Shown: one piece after another, positions 8,721 through 19,248 of the stretch
Position numbering within the stretch: position 1 is the first letter of the stretch
Layout: every line of letters starts with the position of its first letter
DNA from: JAKOQB01 sp036824465
GTDB taxonomy: Bacteria > Pseudomonadota > Gammaproteobacteria > Burkholderiales > Burkholderiaceae_F
Length of the DNA stretch: 64,000 bases
Direction: 5' to 3'
Assembly: GCA_036824465.1 (NCBI GenBank)
Contig: DAITAC010000009.1
Location: forward strand, 10,230-74,229
Program-made: the position numbers and the translations under genes
The notes under the pieces: generated by a model
The model's input: only the letters and a program-made list of their open reading frames with translations
What the model was told of the DNA's origin: nothing
Database searches by the model: none

Positions 8721-9556
8721 TGCGTGGGGAATACCCACGTGCGCCAGGCGATCCACAGTTTTCGCAGGGGAGTCAGCGACACGCGCTGGTGCAAAACCGG
8801 GAAGCCATCGCGTTCCAGTTCGTCGAGCAGCGCGATGTAGATCGCGGCCATGATCAATCCCGGCCGCTGCGCGCTTCGGTCCGCCGCAGGCAGTGCGTCC
8901 AGAGCTTCGCGATAGATCGCACGCGCGCGCTGCGCCTGGAACTTCATCAACGGCAAATAGCCGTCGGCGTAGCGGGCGTTCAGCAGGTCGGCGGCTTTGA
9001 CGCCAAACCGCTGCAATTCATCAACCGGGATGTAGATGCGACCGCGGCGCGCGTCTTCGCCCACGTCACGCACGATGTTGATGAGCTGCAACGCCAACCC
9101 AAGCTTGCGCGCGTATTCCACAGTGCGTGCGTCCGTCGCGCCGAAAATGCCCGCCGACAACTCGCCAACCACGCCGGCAACAAGGTGGCAGTAGCGTGCC
9201 AGTGCGGTGAAGTCGAGGTAACGCGTCTGTGTCAGATCCATCCGCATGCCATCGAGCACCTGCAGAAGCTGCTCACGCCGGATGCCAAAGCTGTCGACGT
9301 GCGGCGCCAATGCGCGCGTCACCGGATGTTGCGGGTCGCGGGCGAAAAGACGCTCGATCTCGCTGCTCCACCAGCCGAGCTTGGCCTGCGCGACCGAGGG
9401 ATCGGACGCCTCGTCGACCGCATCGTCGATTTCGCGGCAGTACGCGTACAGCGCGGTGATGGCGCGCCGGCGCGCGGCCGGCAGGAACAGAAAGCTGTAA
9501 TAGAAGCTCGACCCGCTCTGGGTGGCCTTGTCCTGGCAGTATTCGTCGGGAGTCAT
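8717..9556 (-). CDS. hpnD: Presqualene diphosphate synthase HpnD
   Basis: Condenses two farnesyl diphosphates to presqualene diphosphate. It is a trans-isoprenyl diphosphate synthase (squalene/phytoene synthase family) of 279 aa. The first Asp motif is EIDDAVDEASD near residue 38, and the second is IVRDVGEDARRGRIYIP. These bind the magnesium-diphosphate groups. It lies between hpnC (3 bases upstream) and hpnE (4-base overlap) in one operon. Confidence 0.92.
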   Translation of the reverse strand: MTPDEYCQDKATQSGSSFYYSFLFLPAARRRAITALYAYCREIDDAVDEASDPSVAQAKLGWWSSEIERLFARDPQHPVTRALAPHVDSFGIRREQLLQVLDGMRMDLTQTRYLDFTALARYCHLVAGVVGELSAGIFGATDARTVEYARKLGLALQLINIVRDVGEDARRGRIYIPVDELQRFGVKAADLLNARYADGYLPLMKFQAQRARAIYREALDALPAADRSAQRPGLIMAAIYIALLDELERDGFPVLHQRVSLTPLRKLWIAWRTWVFPTQ

Positions 9557-9559
9557 CTT

Positions 9560-10360
9560 CTACATTGGCAGTGCGCGAGCGCCAATGACCAGCCAGTCGA
9601 TCGTCCGCAGTCTGGGGCGCTGCGTGAAGACGTCGCCGTTCGCAGCGTCGATTCGTTCAAGGATTCGTCGCCCGCCCTGGATGACAATGCGTAATTCAAA
9701 GCCAATCCGCCCGCCGAGGGTGCGCGCCAGCGGGACGCCTGAAGATAGCATTGCGCCGGCGTGCGCCGTCAATGCGCGCATGAGTTCGGACCAGCGCGCG
9801 TCGATACGGCGCGCTGCGATGCTGTCCGCATTCACCCCGAAGCGCTGCAGTTCCGACCGTGGGATGTAAATGCGACCTTTGGCGTGATCGATGGAAACGT
9901 CCTGCCAGAAGTTCGTGAGTTGCAGCGCGGTGCAGATGGCGTCTGACTGTGCGCAGTTCTGCGGTTCGGCGCGCCGGTAAAGCGTCAGCAGCAGTCGACC
10001 GATCGGATTGGCAGAGCGACGGCAATAGTCGAGCAGCGCATCGAAGGACGCATAGGAACGTACGGTCACGTCCTGCGTGAATGCGGACAGCAGGTCATGA
10101 AAAGGCTGCAAAGGCAGCACGTGTGAACGAATCGTGGCGGCGAGATCGGGCCAGTCGTTTGGCCTGCCGGCATCGATCGCGTCAAGCTGGCGAGACAACG
10201 CGGTGAGCTGTTCGATCCGCTGCGCCTCGGAGAGGTCGCCTTCATCGGCAATGTCATCGGCAGTGCGCGCGAAGCGATAGATCGAACGCACGGCCGGTTG
10301 CAGTTGCGCCGGGAGCAGCACGGATGCGACCGGGAAATTTTCGTAATGACCGACACCCAT
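9560..10360 (-). CDS. hpnC: Hydroxysqualene synthase HpnC
   Basis: Converts presqualene diphosphate to hydroxysqualene, the second step of the three-enzyme route. It has the same fold as HpnD. The Asp motifs are TADDIADEGD near residue 26 and FWQDVSIDHAKGRIYIP. ATG 10360 gives MGVGHYENFPVASVLLP, the family's usual N-terminus, and 266 aa. The open frame extends upstream to about 10486, but that part is Arg/Ser-rich and runs through the tRNA-Leu region, so it is not coding. It is the first gene of hpnC-hpnD-hpnE. Confidence 0.9.
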   Translation of the reverse strand: MGVGHYENFPVASVLLPAQLQPAVRSIYRFARTADDIADEGDLSEAQRIEQLTALSRQLDAIDAGRPNDWPDLAATIRSHVLPLQPFHDLLSAFTQDVTVRSYASFDALLDYCRRSANPIGRLLLTLYRRAEPQNCAQSDAICTALQLTNFWQDVSIDHAKGRIYIPRSELQRFGVNADSIAARRIDARWSELMRALTAHAGAMLSSGVPLARTLGGRIGFELRIVIQGGRRILERIDAANGDVFTQRPRLRTIDWLVIGARALPM

Positions 10361-10458
10361 GCGGTTGACGCTAGCACGTGCGCTCGTCTTGCGAGTCGAT
10401 CCATTAGAATGCGCAGCGATTCGGCGAGCGGTGCAGGACGTCCGTCGCCGAGGTCGTC

Positions 10459-10545
10459 GCGAAGGTGGCGAAATTGGTAGACGCACCAGGTTTAGGTCCT
10501 GACGCCTTCACCGGCGTGGGGGTTCGAGTCCCCCCCTTCGCACCA
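10459..10545 (+). tRNA. tRNA-Leu (anticodon TAG)
   Basis: An 87-base class II tRNA with a long variable arm. Acceptor halves GCGAAGG and CCTTCGC pair, the anticodon loop TTTAGGT gives TAG, the T-arm holds GGTTCGAGTCC, and CCA is encoded. A possible -10 TAGAAT sits at 10405-10410, about 50 bases upstream. It lies just before tig. Confidence 0.95.
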
Positions 10546-10599
10546 GTGACTCGTAAAGCCCCGCACTTGCGAAACGCGGGCAAGCAAATCGGTTGAATC

Positions 10600-11898
10600 A
10601 TGCAAAACGTTGAAAGTCTCGGCGCGTTGGAGCGCCGCATCGATATCTCCGTGCCCGCGGCCGATATCAACAAGGAAGTCGAAGCGCGGCTGGCAAAGCT
10701 GGCACGCACGGTGCGGATGCCGGGCTTCCGCACCGGCAAGGTGCCGATGAAGATCGTCGCATCTTCCTACGGTGCGCAGGTGCAGGCCGAGGTGCTTAAC
10801 GACAAGGTCGGCCAGGCATTCAGCAGTGCGGTCAAGGAGAGCAATCTGCGAGTGGCCGGTACGCCGCAACTTTCTCCGAAGGAAAGTGCCGGCGAGCAGC
10901 TGGCTTTTTCAGCGACCTTCGAGGTCTATCCGGAGATCAAGGTCGGTGATCTCGCCGGGGCCGAAGTCAAGCGTGCGGTGTGTCCCGTCGGTGACGCGGA
11001 GATCGACAAGACGATCGACATCATGCGGCGCCAGCGCGCGACATTCGAGACGGCCAATCGTGCGGCCGCTAATGGCGACCGACTCACGATCGACTTCAAG
11101 GGCATGCTCGATGGCGCCGCGTTCGAAGGCGGCAGCGGAACCGATTTCGTGTTCACGCTGGGGCAGGGTCGCATGCTGCCCGACTTCGAGGCCGCGCTGC
11201 GCGGGGCAACGAGCGGTAGCTCGATCACCTTTCCGGTCGCGTTTCCGGCCGACTACCGGGCTACCGATCTGGCGGGCAAGACCGCTCAGTTCGAAGTGAC
11301 GCTGAAGAAGATCGAGCAGCCATTGCTGCCGCCGATCGATGAGGCGTTTGCCCGCTCGCTCGGCATTGCCGATGGCGACGTCGCCAAGATGCGTGCGGAG
11401 GTCAAGGCCAACCTCGATCGCGAAGTCGGTACGCGCTTGAAGGCCCGTACCAAGGACAGCGTGATGGCAGCGCTGCTGGGGGCGGCCCAGTTCGACCTGC
11501 CGAAAGCACTGGTGCAGGACGACCAGCAGCGGCTGGCCGAAATGGCGCGCGCGGATCTGGTCTCGCGTGGGATCCAGGCCAAGGAAGCGCCGTTACCGGT
11601 GGAGATGTTTGCGCCACAGGCAGAACGCCGCGTTCGCCTTGGCCTGCTGATCGCGGAGCTTGTGCGCACGGAGAATCTGCAGGCACGGCAGGACCAGATC
11701 CGCAAGGCAATCGAGGAAATCGCGCAAAGTTATGAAAAACCCACCGAGGTCATTCATTGGTACCTCGGCAACCGAGAGCGTCTGGCGGAAGTCGAAACGA
11801 TGACGCTGGAAAACAATGTGGTCGACTGGGTACTGGGGCGGGCCAAGGTCAGCGATTTGCTCGTGCCGTTTGACGAATTGATGGGCCATGGCGCCTGA
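10600..11898 (+). CDS. tig: Trigger factor
   Basis: Ribosome-associated chaperone and prolyl isomerase that meets nascent chains at the exit tunnel. The N-terminal ribosome-binding signature is MPGFRTGKVP near residue 46. An FKBP-type domain starts near residue 160 (DRLTIDFKG, then FTLGQGRMLPDFE). A long helical C-terminal domain follows. Length is 432 aa, the same as E. coli. It starts the conserved tig-clpP-clpX-lon-hupB-ppiD protein-quality block; clpP begins 16 bases after its stop. Confidence 0.96.
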   Translation: MQNVESLGALERRIDISVPAADINKEVEARLAKLARTVRMPGFRTGKVPMKIVASSYGAQVQAEVLNDKVGQAFSSAVKESNLRVAGTPQLSPKESAGEQLAFSATFEVYPEIKVGDLAGAEVKRAVCPVGDAEIDKTIDIMRRQRATFETANRAAANGDRLTIDFKGMLDGAAFEGGSGTDFVFTLGQGRMLPDFEAALRGATSGSSITFPVAFPADYRATDLAGKTAQFEVTLKKIEQPLLPPIDEAFARSLGIADGDVAKMRAEVKANLDREVGTRLKARTKDSVMAALLGAAQFDLPKALVQDDQQRLAEMARADLVSRGIQAKEAPLPVEMFAPQAERRVRLGLLIAELVRTENLQARQDQIRKAIEEIAQSYEKPTEVIHWYLGNRERLAEVETMTLENNVVDWVLGRAKVSDLLVPFDELMGHGA

Positions 11899-11914
11899 GC
11901 GCAGGATGAAGCAG

Positions 11915-12550
11915 ATGACGCAACGAGTTGATGGAGCGACGATTGACCCTCAGGGTCTGGGCATGGTGCCGATCGTCATTGAGCAGAGCGGGCGCGGCGA
12001 GCGCGCGTATGACATCTATTCGCGCCTGCTGCGCGACCGGGTGATCTTCCTGGTCGGGCCGGTGAACGACCAGACCGCGAACCTCGTGGTGGCGCAGATG
12101 CTGTTCCTGGAGTCGGAGAATCCGGACAAGGACATCGCGCTGTATATCAACTCACCCGGCGGCTCGGTGTATGCCGGCATGGCTATCTTCGACACGATGC
12201 AATTCATCAAGCCCGACGTGTCCACGATCTGTGTCGGGATGGCGGCGAGCATGGGTGCATTCCTGCTTGCGGCGGGGGCGAAGGGCAAGCGCTTTGCGTT
12301 GCCCAATTCGCGCATCATGATTCATCAGCCGTCCGGCGGATCGCAGGGCATGGCGTCCGACATCGAGATCCAGGCGCGCGAAATCCTGCACCTGCGCGAT
12401 CGGATCAATCGCATCCTGTCCGAACGCAGCGGCCAACCGATCGAAAAGATCGCCAAGGACAGCGATCGCGACAACTTCATGTCAGCCGAGGATGCAGTAA
12501 GCTACGGTCTCATCGACAAGATTTTCGTCAAGCGCGGCGAAGCGGGCTGA
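11915..12550 (+). CDS. clpP: ATP-dependent Clp protease proteolytic subunit
   Basis: Serine peptidase that forms the double-heptamer chamber fed by ClpX. The triad is S112 in AASMGAF, H137 in IMIHQPSGG and D186 in SDRDNFMS. ATG 11915 is chosen because AGGA at 11903-11906 is correctly spaced before it and the protein is then 211 aa. ATG 11906 or 11888 would add only a few residues. A short N-terminal propeptide is expected. It is co-transcribed with tig and clpX. Confidence 0.95.
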   Translation: MTQRVDGATIDPQGLGMVPIVIEQSGRGERAYDIYSRLLRDRVIFLVGPVNDQTANLVVAQMLFLESENPDKDIALYINSPGGSVYAGMAIFDTMQFIKPDVSTICVGMAASMGAFLLAAGAKGKRFALPNSRIMIHQPSGGSQGMASDIEIQAREILHLRDRINRILSERSGQPIEKIAKDSDRDNFMSAEDAVSYGLIDKIFVKRGEAG

Positions 12551-12580
12551 CGCCGACTGACGGACTGCGGGACGAGCGCG

Positions 12581-13846
<1,266 letters not shown>

Positions 13847-14003
13847 TCCGAACGCCGCAGGCGATAAACGCCGCGACAAACACCCTGCGTTTTAGCGGCT
13901 TTGCACGGCGCGCGCGTGCTAGATTGCCTGCACCGGGCCTATCGCCCTTGTATTTTCCGTGGGCGGCCGCATCTGCCGGGCATTCCTGCCCTCAGGACAC
14001 GAC

Positions 14004-16427
14004 ATGTCAACCTCTCTGCTTCCTTCTGAACGTACTGCGCTGCCGCTGCTTCCGTTGCGCGACGTGGTGGTCTTCCCGCACATGGTGATCCCGCTGTTCG
14101 TGGGACGGCCCAAGTCGATCAAGGCGCTCGAGACCGCGATGGAATCCGGCAAGAGCATCATGCTGGTGGCGCAGAGGAATGCCGCCAAGGATGAGCCCTC
14201 CGCCGAGGATATCTATGCGATCGGATGCATCGCGAACATCCTGCAGATGCTGAAACTGCCGGACGGCACGATGAAGGTGCTGGTCGAGGGCGCGCAGCGG
14301 GCGCATATTCACGAAATTCACGATGCGCAGACACACTTCACCTGTGAGTTGACGCCGATCACTCCGGAGACGTCCGTCAGTCCCGAGCTGGAGGCGCTGC
14401 GCCGCGCGATCGTCGCGCAGTTCGACCAGTACGTGAAGCTGAACAAGAAGATCCCGGCCGAGATCCTCACCTCGATCGCCGGCATCGACGAGGCGGGCCG
14501 CCTGGCTGACACGATCGCCGCGCACCTGCCGCTCAAGCTCGAGCAGAAGCAGAAGATCCTCGAGATGTCGAGCCTGGCGGAGCGTCTCGAGCATCTGCTG
14601 GCGCAGCTTGAAACCGAAATCGACATCCTGCAGGTCGAAAAGCGCATCCGCGGCCGCGTCAAGCGCCAGATGGAGAAGAGCCAGCGCGAGTACTACCTGA
14701 ACGAACAGGTCAAGGCGATCCAGAAGGAGCTCGGCGAAGGCGAAGAAGGTGCCGATCTCGAGGATCTCGACAAGAAGGTCAAAGCCGCGCGCATGCCCAA
14801 GCAGGCTAAAGCGAAGGCCGAAGGCGAACTGAAGAAACTGAAGCTGATGTCGCCGATGTCGGCCGAAGCGACCGTGGTCCGCAACTACATCGACACGCTG
14901 GTCAACCTGCCGTGGAAGAAGAAGAGCAAGATCAACAACGATCTGTCCAATGCACAGAAGGTGCTCGACGAAGACCACTACGGGCTCGACAAGGTCAAGG
15001 AACGCATCCTCGAGTACCTGGCGGTCCAGCAGCGCGTCGACCGGCTTAAGGCGCCGATTCTGTGCCTGGTCGGACCTCCGGGCGTCGGCAAAACGTCGCT
15101 CGGCCAGTCGATTGCGCGCTCGACGAATCGCAAATTCGTGCGGATGGCGCTCGGTGGCGTACGCGACGAGGCCGAGATCCGGGGACATCGCCGCACCTAC
15201 ATCGGTTCGATGCCGGGCAAGATTCTGCAGAACCTCACCAAGGCCGGCGTGCGCAATCCGCTGTTCCTGTTCGACGAAGTCGACAAGATGGGACAGGACT
15301 TCCGTGGCGATCCGTCGTCGGCGCTGCTCGAAGTGCTCGATCCGGAGCAGAACCACACCTTTGTCGATCACTACGTCGAAGTCGACTACGACCTGTCGGA
15401 CGTGATGTTCGTCGCCACCGCCAACACGATGAACATTCCGCCGCCGTTGCTGGACCGGATGGAAGTCATCCGCCTGTCCGGTTACACGGAAGACGAAAAG
15501 ACCAATATCGCATTGCGCTATCTGCTGCCCAAGCAGATGAAGAACAACGGCGTGAAGAAGGACGAACTCGATATTTCCGAGGGTGCGGTGCGCGACATCA
15601 TCCGCTACTACTCGCGCGAAGCCGGCGTGCGTGCGCTCGAGCGGGAGCTGTCCAAGATCTGCCGCAAGGTCGTCAAGAACTCACTGTTGAAGAAGGACGG
15701 CGGCAAGATCAAGGTCACGCCGCGCAATCTCGACAAGTTCCTCGGCGTGCGCCGCTATTCCTTTGGCATGGCGGAAAAGCAAGCGCAGGTCGGCCAGGTC
15801 ACCGGGCTGGCGTGGACCGAGGTCGGCGGGGAACTGCTGACGATCGAAGCTGCGCAGATGCCGGGCAAGGGCAACATCATCCGCACCGGCTCGCTGGGCG
15901 ACGTGATGAAGGAGTCCGTGGAAGCCGCCCGTTCCGTCGTTCGCAGTCGCTCACGTCGTCTTGGCATCAAGGACGAAGTGTTCGAGAAGAGCGACATTCA
16001 CATTCACCTACCCGAAGGCGCGACACCGAAAGACGGGCCTAGCGCCGGCGTTGCGATGACGACTGCTTTTGTTTCGACGCTGACCGGAATTCCGGTTCGA
16101 CCTGACGTCGCGATGACGGGCGAGATCACGCTGCGGGGCGAGGTACTTGCCATCGGGGGGCTGAAAGAGAAACTCCTGGCGGCGCACCGCGGCGGCATCA
16201 AGATCGTTCTGATTCCGGAGGAAAACGTCAAGGATCTCGCGGAGATACCGGACAACGTCAAGAATCGACTGGAAATCATTCCGGTCAAGTGGATCGACCG
16301 CGTGCTCGAGATTGCTCTGCAAAGGCAGCCGACTCCGCTTCCCGAGGAAGAGGCGGTGACGACCGCCCCGGCCGTGGCACCGGCAACGCCGGCGCCCGTC
16401 GCGGCGGGCGAAGTTGTCAAGCACTGA
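14004..16427 (+). CDS. lon: ATP-dependent Lon protease
   Basis: Homohexameric AAA+ serine protease that degrades damaged and short-lived regulatory proteins. The N-terminal substrate domain starts LPLLPLRDVVVFPHMV. Walker A GPPGVGKT lies near residue 358. The catalytic dyad is S680 in KDGPSAGVAM and K723 in LKEKLLAAHRGG, one residue off E. coli numbering. With ATG 14004, preceded by AGGA, it is 807 aa. An upstream in-frame ATG at 13959 is not supported by family alignment. The C-terminal tail is Pro/Ala-rich. A strong terminator follows. Confidence 0.96.
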   Translation: MSTSLLPSERTALPLLPLRDVVVFPHMVIPLFVGRPKSIKALETAMESGKSIMLVAQRNAAKDEPSAEDIYAIGCIANILQMLKLPDGTMKVLVEGAQRAHIHEIHDAQTHFTCELTPITPETSVSPELEALRRAIVAQFDQYVKLNKKIPAEILTSIAGIDEAGRLADTIAAHLPLKLEQKQKILEMSSLAERLEHLLAQLETEIDILQVEKRIRGRVKRQMEKSQREYYLNEQVKAIQKELGEGEEGADLEDLDKKVKAARMPKQAKAKAEGELKKLKLMSPMSAEATVVRNYIDTLVNLPWKKKSKINNDLSNAQKVLDEDHYGLDKVKERILEYLAVQQRVDRLKAPILCLVGPPGVGKTSLGQSIARSTNRKFVRMALGGVRDEAEIRGHRRTYIGSMPGKILQNLTKAGVRNPLFLFDEVDKMGQDFRGDPSSALLEVLDPEQNHTFVDHYVEVDYDLSDVMFVATANTMNIPPPLLDRMEVIRLSGYTEDEKTNIALRYLLPKQMKNNGVKKDELDISEGAVRDIIRYYSREAGVRALERELSKICRKVVKNSLLKKDGGKIKVTPRNLDKFLGVRRYSFGMAEKQAQVGQVTGLAWTEVGGELLTIEAAQMPGKGNIIRTGSLGDVMKESVEAARSVVRSRSRRLGIKDEVFEKSDIHIHLPEGATPKDGPSAGVAMTTAFVSTLTGIPVRPDVAMTGEITLRGEVLAIGGLKEKLLAAHRGGIKIVLIPEENVKDLAEIPDNVKNRLEIIPVKWIDRVLEIALQRQPTPLPEEEAVTTAPAVAPATPAPVAAGEVVKH

Positions 16428-16439
16428 GCTGGCAACAGG

Positions 16440-16474
16440 AAGCGCGCGGGGCACACAGCCGCGCGCTTTTTTTT
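16440..16474 (+). terminator. Intrinsic terminator after lon
   Basis: AGCGCGCGG (16441-16449) pairs with CCGCGCGCT (16459-16467) across a 9-base loop, followed by a run of eight T. It sits 13 bases after the lon stop and separates lon from the hupB promoter. Confidence 0.88.
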
Positions 16475-16505
16475 CTTCTCTTGCGCAGCATCATCGCGGA
16501 TTGGC

Positions 16506-16534
16506 TTGACACTCTGGAGGGCGCGATGTTGAAT
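16506..16534 (+). promoter_or_regulatory. Sigma-70 promoter of hupB
   Basis: A perfect -35 TTGACA (16506-16511) and a -10 TTGAAT (16529-16534) with 17-base spacing lie after the lon terminator. hupB starts about 100 bases downstream, leaving a leader of around 100 bases. The -10 matches four of six positions. Confidence 0.6.
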
Positions 16535-16641
16535 ACATCAACTGCGGTGACGCATGTCTGATCAGCGGATATCGGCTGACGCCGGGCAAGAAGCTGATAA
16601 GAGACGAGAACAAGGACTCGCAACCCAATGAGGGGGTTTAA

Positions 16642-16914
16642 GTGAACAAAACAGAATTGATCGAGCACATCGCAAAGCAGGCGGACATTTCCAAGGCAGC
16701 CGCCGGACGTGCGCTCGAAGCAGTGGTTGGCGGCATCCGCGTTGCGCTGAAGAAAGGCAACTCCGTCACGCTGGTCGGTTTTGGAACATTCATGGTCGGC
16801 AAGCGTGCGGCGCGCACCGGCCGCAATCCCCGCACCGGCGCCGCAATCAAGATCAAGGCAGCAAAGGTCCCGAAGTTTCGACCCGGCAAGGACCTGAAGG
16901 ATGCGGTAAACTGA
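16642..16914 (+). CDS. hupB: DNA-binding protein HU-beta
   Basis: Nucleoid-associated histone-like protein of 90 aa. It begins MNKTELIEHIAKQADISKAA. The DNA-clamping arm is present: FGTFMVGKRAARTGRNPRTG, with the conserved RNPRTG tip. The start is GTG at 16642. It has its own promoter behind the lon terminator, so it can be expressed independently of the protease genes. No terminator separates it from the two tRNA genes, so read-through into them is likely. Confidence 0.95.
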   Translation: MNKTELIEHIAKQADISKAAAGRALEAVVGGIRVALKKGNSVTLVGFGTFMVGKRAARTGRNPRTGAAIKIKAAKVPKFRPGKDLKDAVN

Positions 16915-16962
16915 CGCCCTTTGCAGCGCCGGCCCTGACAGTTTTGTTGCGCGAATAGTGCA

Positions 16963-17038
16963 GGGTGCTTAGCTCAGTTGGTAGAGCGGCGCCCTTACAA
17001 GGCGTAGGTCGGGAGTTCGAGCCTCTCAGCACCCACCA
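16963..17038 (+). tRNA. tRNA-Val (anticodon TAC)
   Basis: A 76-base cloverleaf with acceptor GGGTGCT/AGCACCC, D-loop AGCTCAGTTGGTAGAGC, anticodon stem around CTTACAA giving TAC, GTTCGAGCC in the T-arm and encoded CCA. It lies 48 bases after hupB with no terminator between. Confidence 0.96.
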
Positions 17039-17080
17039 ACCGGCTGTCAAGGTCGCCGCAGTCGATGCAGTTTGCGACCG

Positions 17081-17157
17081 GGAGTGGTAGTTCAGTTGGT
17101 TAGAATACCGGCCTGTCACGCCGGGGGTCGCGGGTTCGAGTCCCGTCCACTCCGCCA
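17081..17157 (+). tRNA. tRNA-Asp (anticodon GTC)
   Basis: A 77-base cloverleaf with acceptor GGAGTGG/CCACTCC, anticodon loop CTGTCAC giving GTC, T-arm GGGTTCGAGTCCC and encoded CCA. It is 42 bases after tRNA-Val, probably on the same transcript, and is closed by the terminator at 17166-17192. Confidence 0.96.
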
Positions 17158-17165
17158 ACACGACG

Positions 17166-17192
17166 AAAGGCGAACGCAAGTTCGCCTTTTTT
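17166..17192 (+). terminator. Intrinsic terminator after the tRNA pair
   Basis: GGCGAAC (17169-17175) and GTTCGCC (17180-17186) form a 7-bp stem with a GCAA tetraloop, followed by six T. It ends the hupB-tRNA-Val-tRNA-Asp transcript before ppiD. Confidence 0.88.
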
Positions 17193-17259
17193 GTTTGTAT
17201 CTTGTCTCGCGCTGCTGTGCTGAGTTTCCTTGTTTGAACCTGACATTTAGGCACTGACG

Positions 17260-19248
17260 ATGTTCGATACCGTCCGCTCGCATCGACGCTGGTTGATGTT
17301 CTTTCTTACCGCTCTGGTGTTCCCGTCGTTTGTGGTCACGGGCGTGTACAGCTGGAATCGCTTCATGTCCGCGGACACTGCGGTGGCGACCATCGCCGGA
17401 GAGAAGATCTTGCCCCAGCAATTCGAAGCCGCACAGCGCGAGCGCGTCGAGCAGTTGCGCCAGGCGCTTGGAGCGAATTTCGATCCAAAGGTATTCGACT
17501 CCGCAGAGGCGCGCGCGGCAATCCTTGACGCGCTGCTGTCGGAGCGCGCGCTCGCGCACGAGGCGGTGCGCGACAACATCGTCGTCAGCGAGGGGAGGCT
17601 GCGCGAAGTGATTGGATCGATTCCTGCGTTTCAGCAGGACGGCAAGTTTGCCTACGACCGCTACAAGACGCTGCTTTCGGCGCAGGGGATGAACGAGTTT
17701 GTGTTTGAACAGCGGGTTCGCGATGATCTGATCCGCCAGACGTTGCTGCAGGCGGTTGGGCAGTCGGCGCTGGTGCCAAAGGCTGTGCTCGACCGCATCT
17801 ATCGCCTTGGAGAAGAGCAGCGTGAAGTGCGGATGCTGCGTTTCAGGCCCGAGGATTATTCATCCAAGGTTACGGTCACTGATGAGGCGATCAACGCCTT
17901 CTACCAGGGCAATCGTTCGCAGTTCGAGATTCCGGAGAGCGTGAAAGCCGAGTACGTGGTGCTGACGCTTGACGACGTCGCCGGCCAGATCGCCGCTCCC
18001 GAAGCCGAAGTCAAGGCGTACTACGAACAGAATCAGGCGCGCCTGGGAGAGCCAGAGCAGCGGCGCGCGAGCCACATCCTGCTGACGGCCGGTGAGGGCG
18101 GCACCGCCAAGGACAAGGACGGGGTCAAGAAGAAAGCCGAAGAACTGCTCGCGAAGGCCCGCGCCAATCCCAATTCCTTTGCCCAGCTGGCAAAGGAGAA
18201 CTCGAAGGATCCCGGCTCGGCCGCCAACGGTGGCGATCTCGGGTTCTTTGGACGCGGCATGCTGGTCAAGCCGTTCGAAGACGCTGCATTCAAGCTCAAG
18301 GAAGGCGAGATCAGCGACGTGATCGAATCCGAATTCGGCTTTCACATCATTCGCGTGACCGGAATCAAGGCGGCGCAGATCAAACCGTTCGAGCAGGCAC
18401 GGACCGAGATTGAGCGCGAGTACCGCCAGCAGCAGGCGCAGAAGAAGTTCGCCGAAGCAGCGGAACAGTTCACCAACACGGTGTATGAGCAATCGGACAG
18501 CCTCAAGCCGGCGGCCGAAAAGCTCAAGCTTCCTGTACAGACCGTTGACCGCCTGACGCGGGACGGGCTTCCGGCTCGGCCGGGCGCGCCGCAAATCTTC
18601 ACGCCGCGCGTGGTGCAGGCGTTGTTCTCAGACGATGGCATCAACAAGAAGCGCAATACCGAGGCGATCGAGGTCGCGCCAAATGCTTTCGTGTCGGCAC
18701 GCGTGGTCGAGCATCGCCCGGCCGCGCTGCGGCCGCTGGCCGAAGTCAGGGACGCAATCAAGGTTCGCGTTGAGCGGCAGGAAGCCTCGCGGCAGGCACG
18801 TGAAGCAGCGCAGAAGGCGCTGGCATCATTGCGTCAGGCGCAGAGCGATGCAGGATTTTCGCCGACGACCACGGTTTCGCGCGCGCAGCCGCAGGGTCTG
18901 CCGCAGACCGCGCTGGCCGCGATCATGCGCGTGCCCGCCGACAAGCTGCCGGTTTTCGTCGATGCGGAACTGGATGGCGGAAGCTACGGCATATTCCGCG
19001 TGCTGACGGCGAAGATGCCCGGGACTCCCAATCTTCCTCAGCGCGAAGCATTCGCACGTGCAGTCACGCAGCAAGCCGGCGCCGCCGATGACCTGGCTTA
19101 TCTTGACGCGCTGAAGACGAAACACAAGGCCGAGGTGCTCAAGACCGATCTGCGGCCCGCTGCTCCCGGCAGCAAGTCACAGACGGACGACAAGAAGACG
19201 GACGGTTCATCGCCGTCGTCGGGAACGGGCACCGACAAGAAGAACTGA
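17260..19248 (+). CDS. ppiD: Periplasmic folding chaperone PpiD (SurA-N/parvulin)
   Basis: Membrane-anchored periplasmic chaperone that helps outer-membrane and secreted proteins leave the Sec translocon. There is one N-terminal membrane segment (about residues 11-33), then a SurA-like chaperone region. A parvulin domain runs from about residue 265 to 365 (RRASHILLTA, NGGDLGFFGRGMLVKPFEDAAF, FGFHIIRVTG). A second long chaperone half and a Ser/Lys/Asp-rich tail follow. Length is 662 aa, slightly above E. coli. Its place after hupB matches the conserved order, here with two tRNA genes between. It abuts the convergent mnmH gene with no spacer. Confidence 0.92.
   Translation: MFDTVRSHRRWLMFFLTALVFPSFVVTGVYSWNRFMSADTAVATIAGEKILPQQFEAAQRERVEQLRQALGANFDPKVFDSAEARAAILDALLSERALAHEAVRDNIVVSEGRLREVIGSIPAFQQDGKFAYDRYKTLLSAQGMNEFVFEQRVRDDLIRQTLLQAVGQSALVPKAVLDRIYRLGEEQREVRMLRFRPEDYSSKVTVTDEAINAFYQGNRSQFEIPESVKAEYVVLTLDDVAGQIAAPEAEVKAYYEQNQARLGEPEQRRASHILLTAGEGGTAKDKDGVKKKAEELLAKARANPNSFAQLAKENSKDPGSAANGGDLGFFGRGMLVKPFEDAAFKLKEGEISDVIESEFGFHIIRVTGIKAAQIKPFEQARTEIEREYRQQQAQKKFAEAAEQFTNTVYEQSDSLKPAAEKLKLPVQTVDRLTRDGLPARPGAPQIFTPRVVQALFSDDGINKKRNTEAIEVAPNAFVSARVVEHRPAALRPLAEVRDAIKVRVERQEASRQAREAAQKALASLRQAQSDAGFSPTTTVSRAQPQGLPQTALAAIMRVPADKLPVFVDAELDGGSYGIFRVLTAKMPGTPNLPQREAFARAVTQQAGAADDLAYLDALKTKHKAEVLKTDLRPAAPGSKSQTDDKKTDGSSPSSGTGTDKKN

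Noticed and set aside
13847..14003. Heat-shock promoter before lon
   Set aside because: A TAGATT hexamer is present at 13920, but no convincing sigma-32 or sigma-70 pair with correct spacing could be read.
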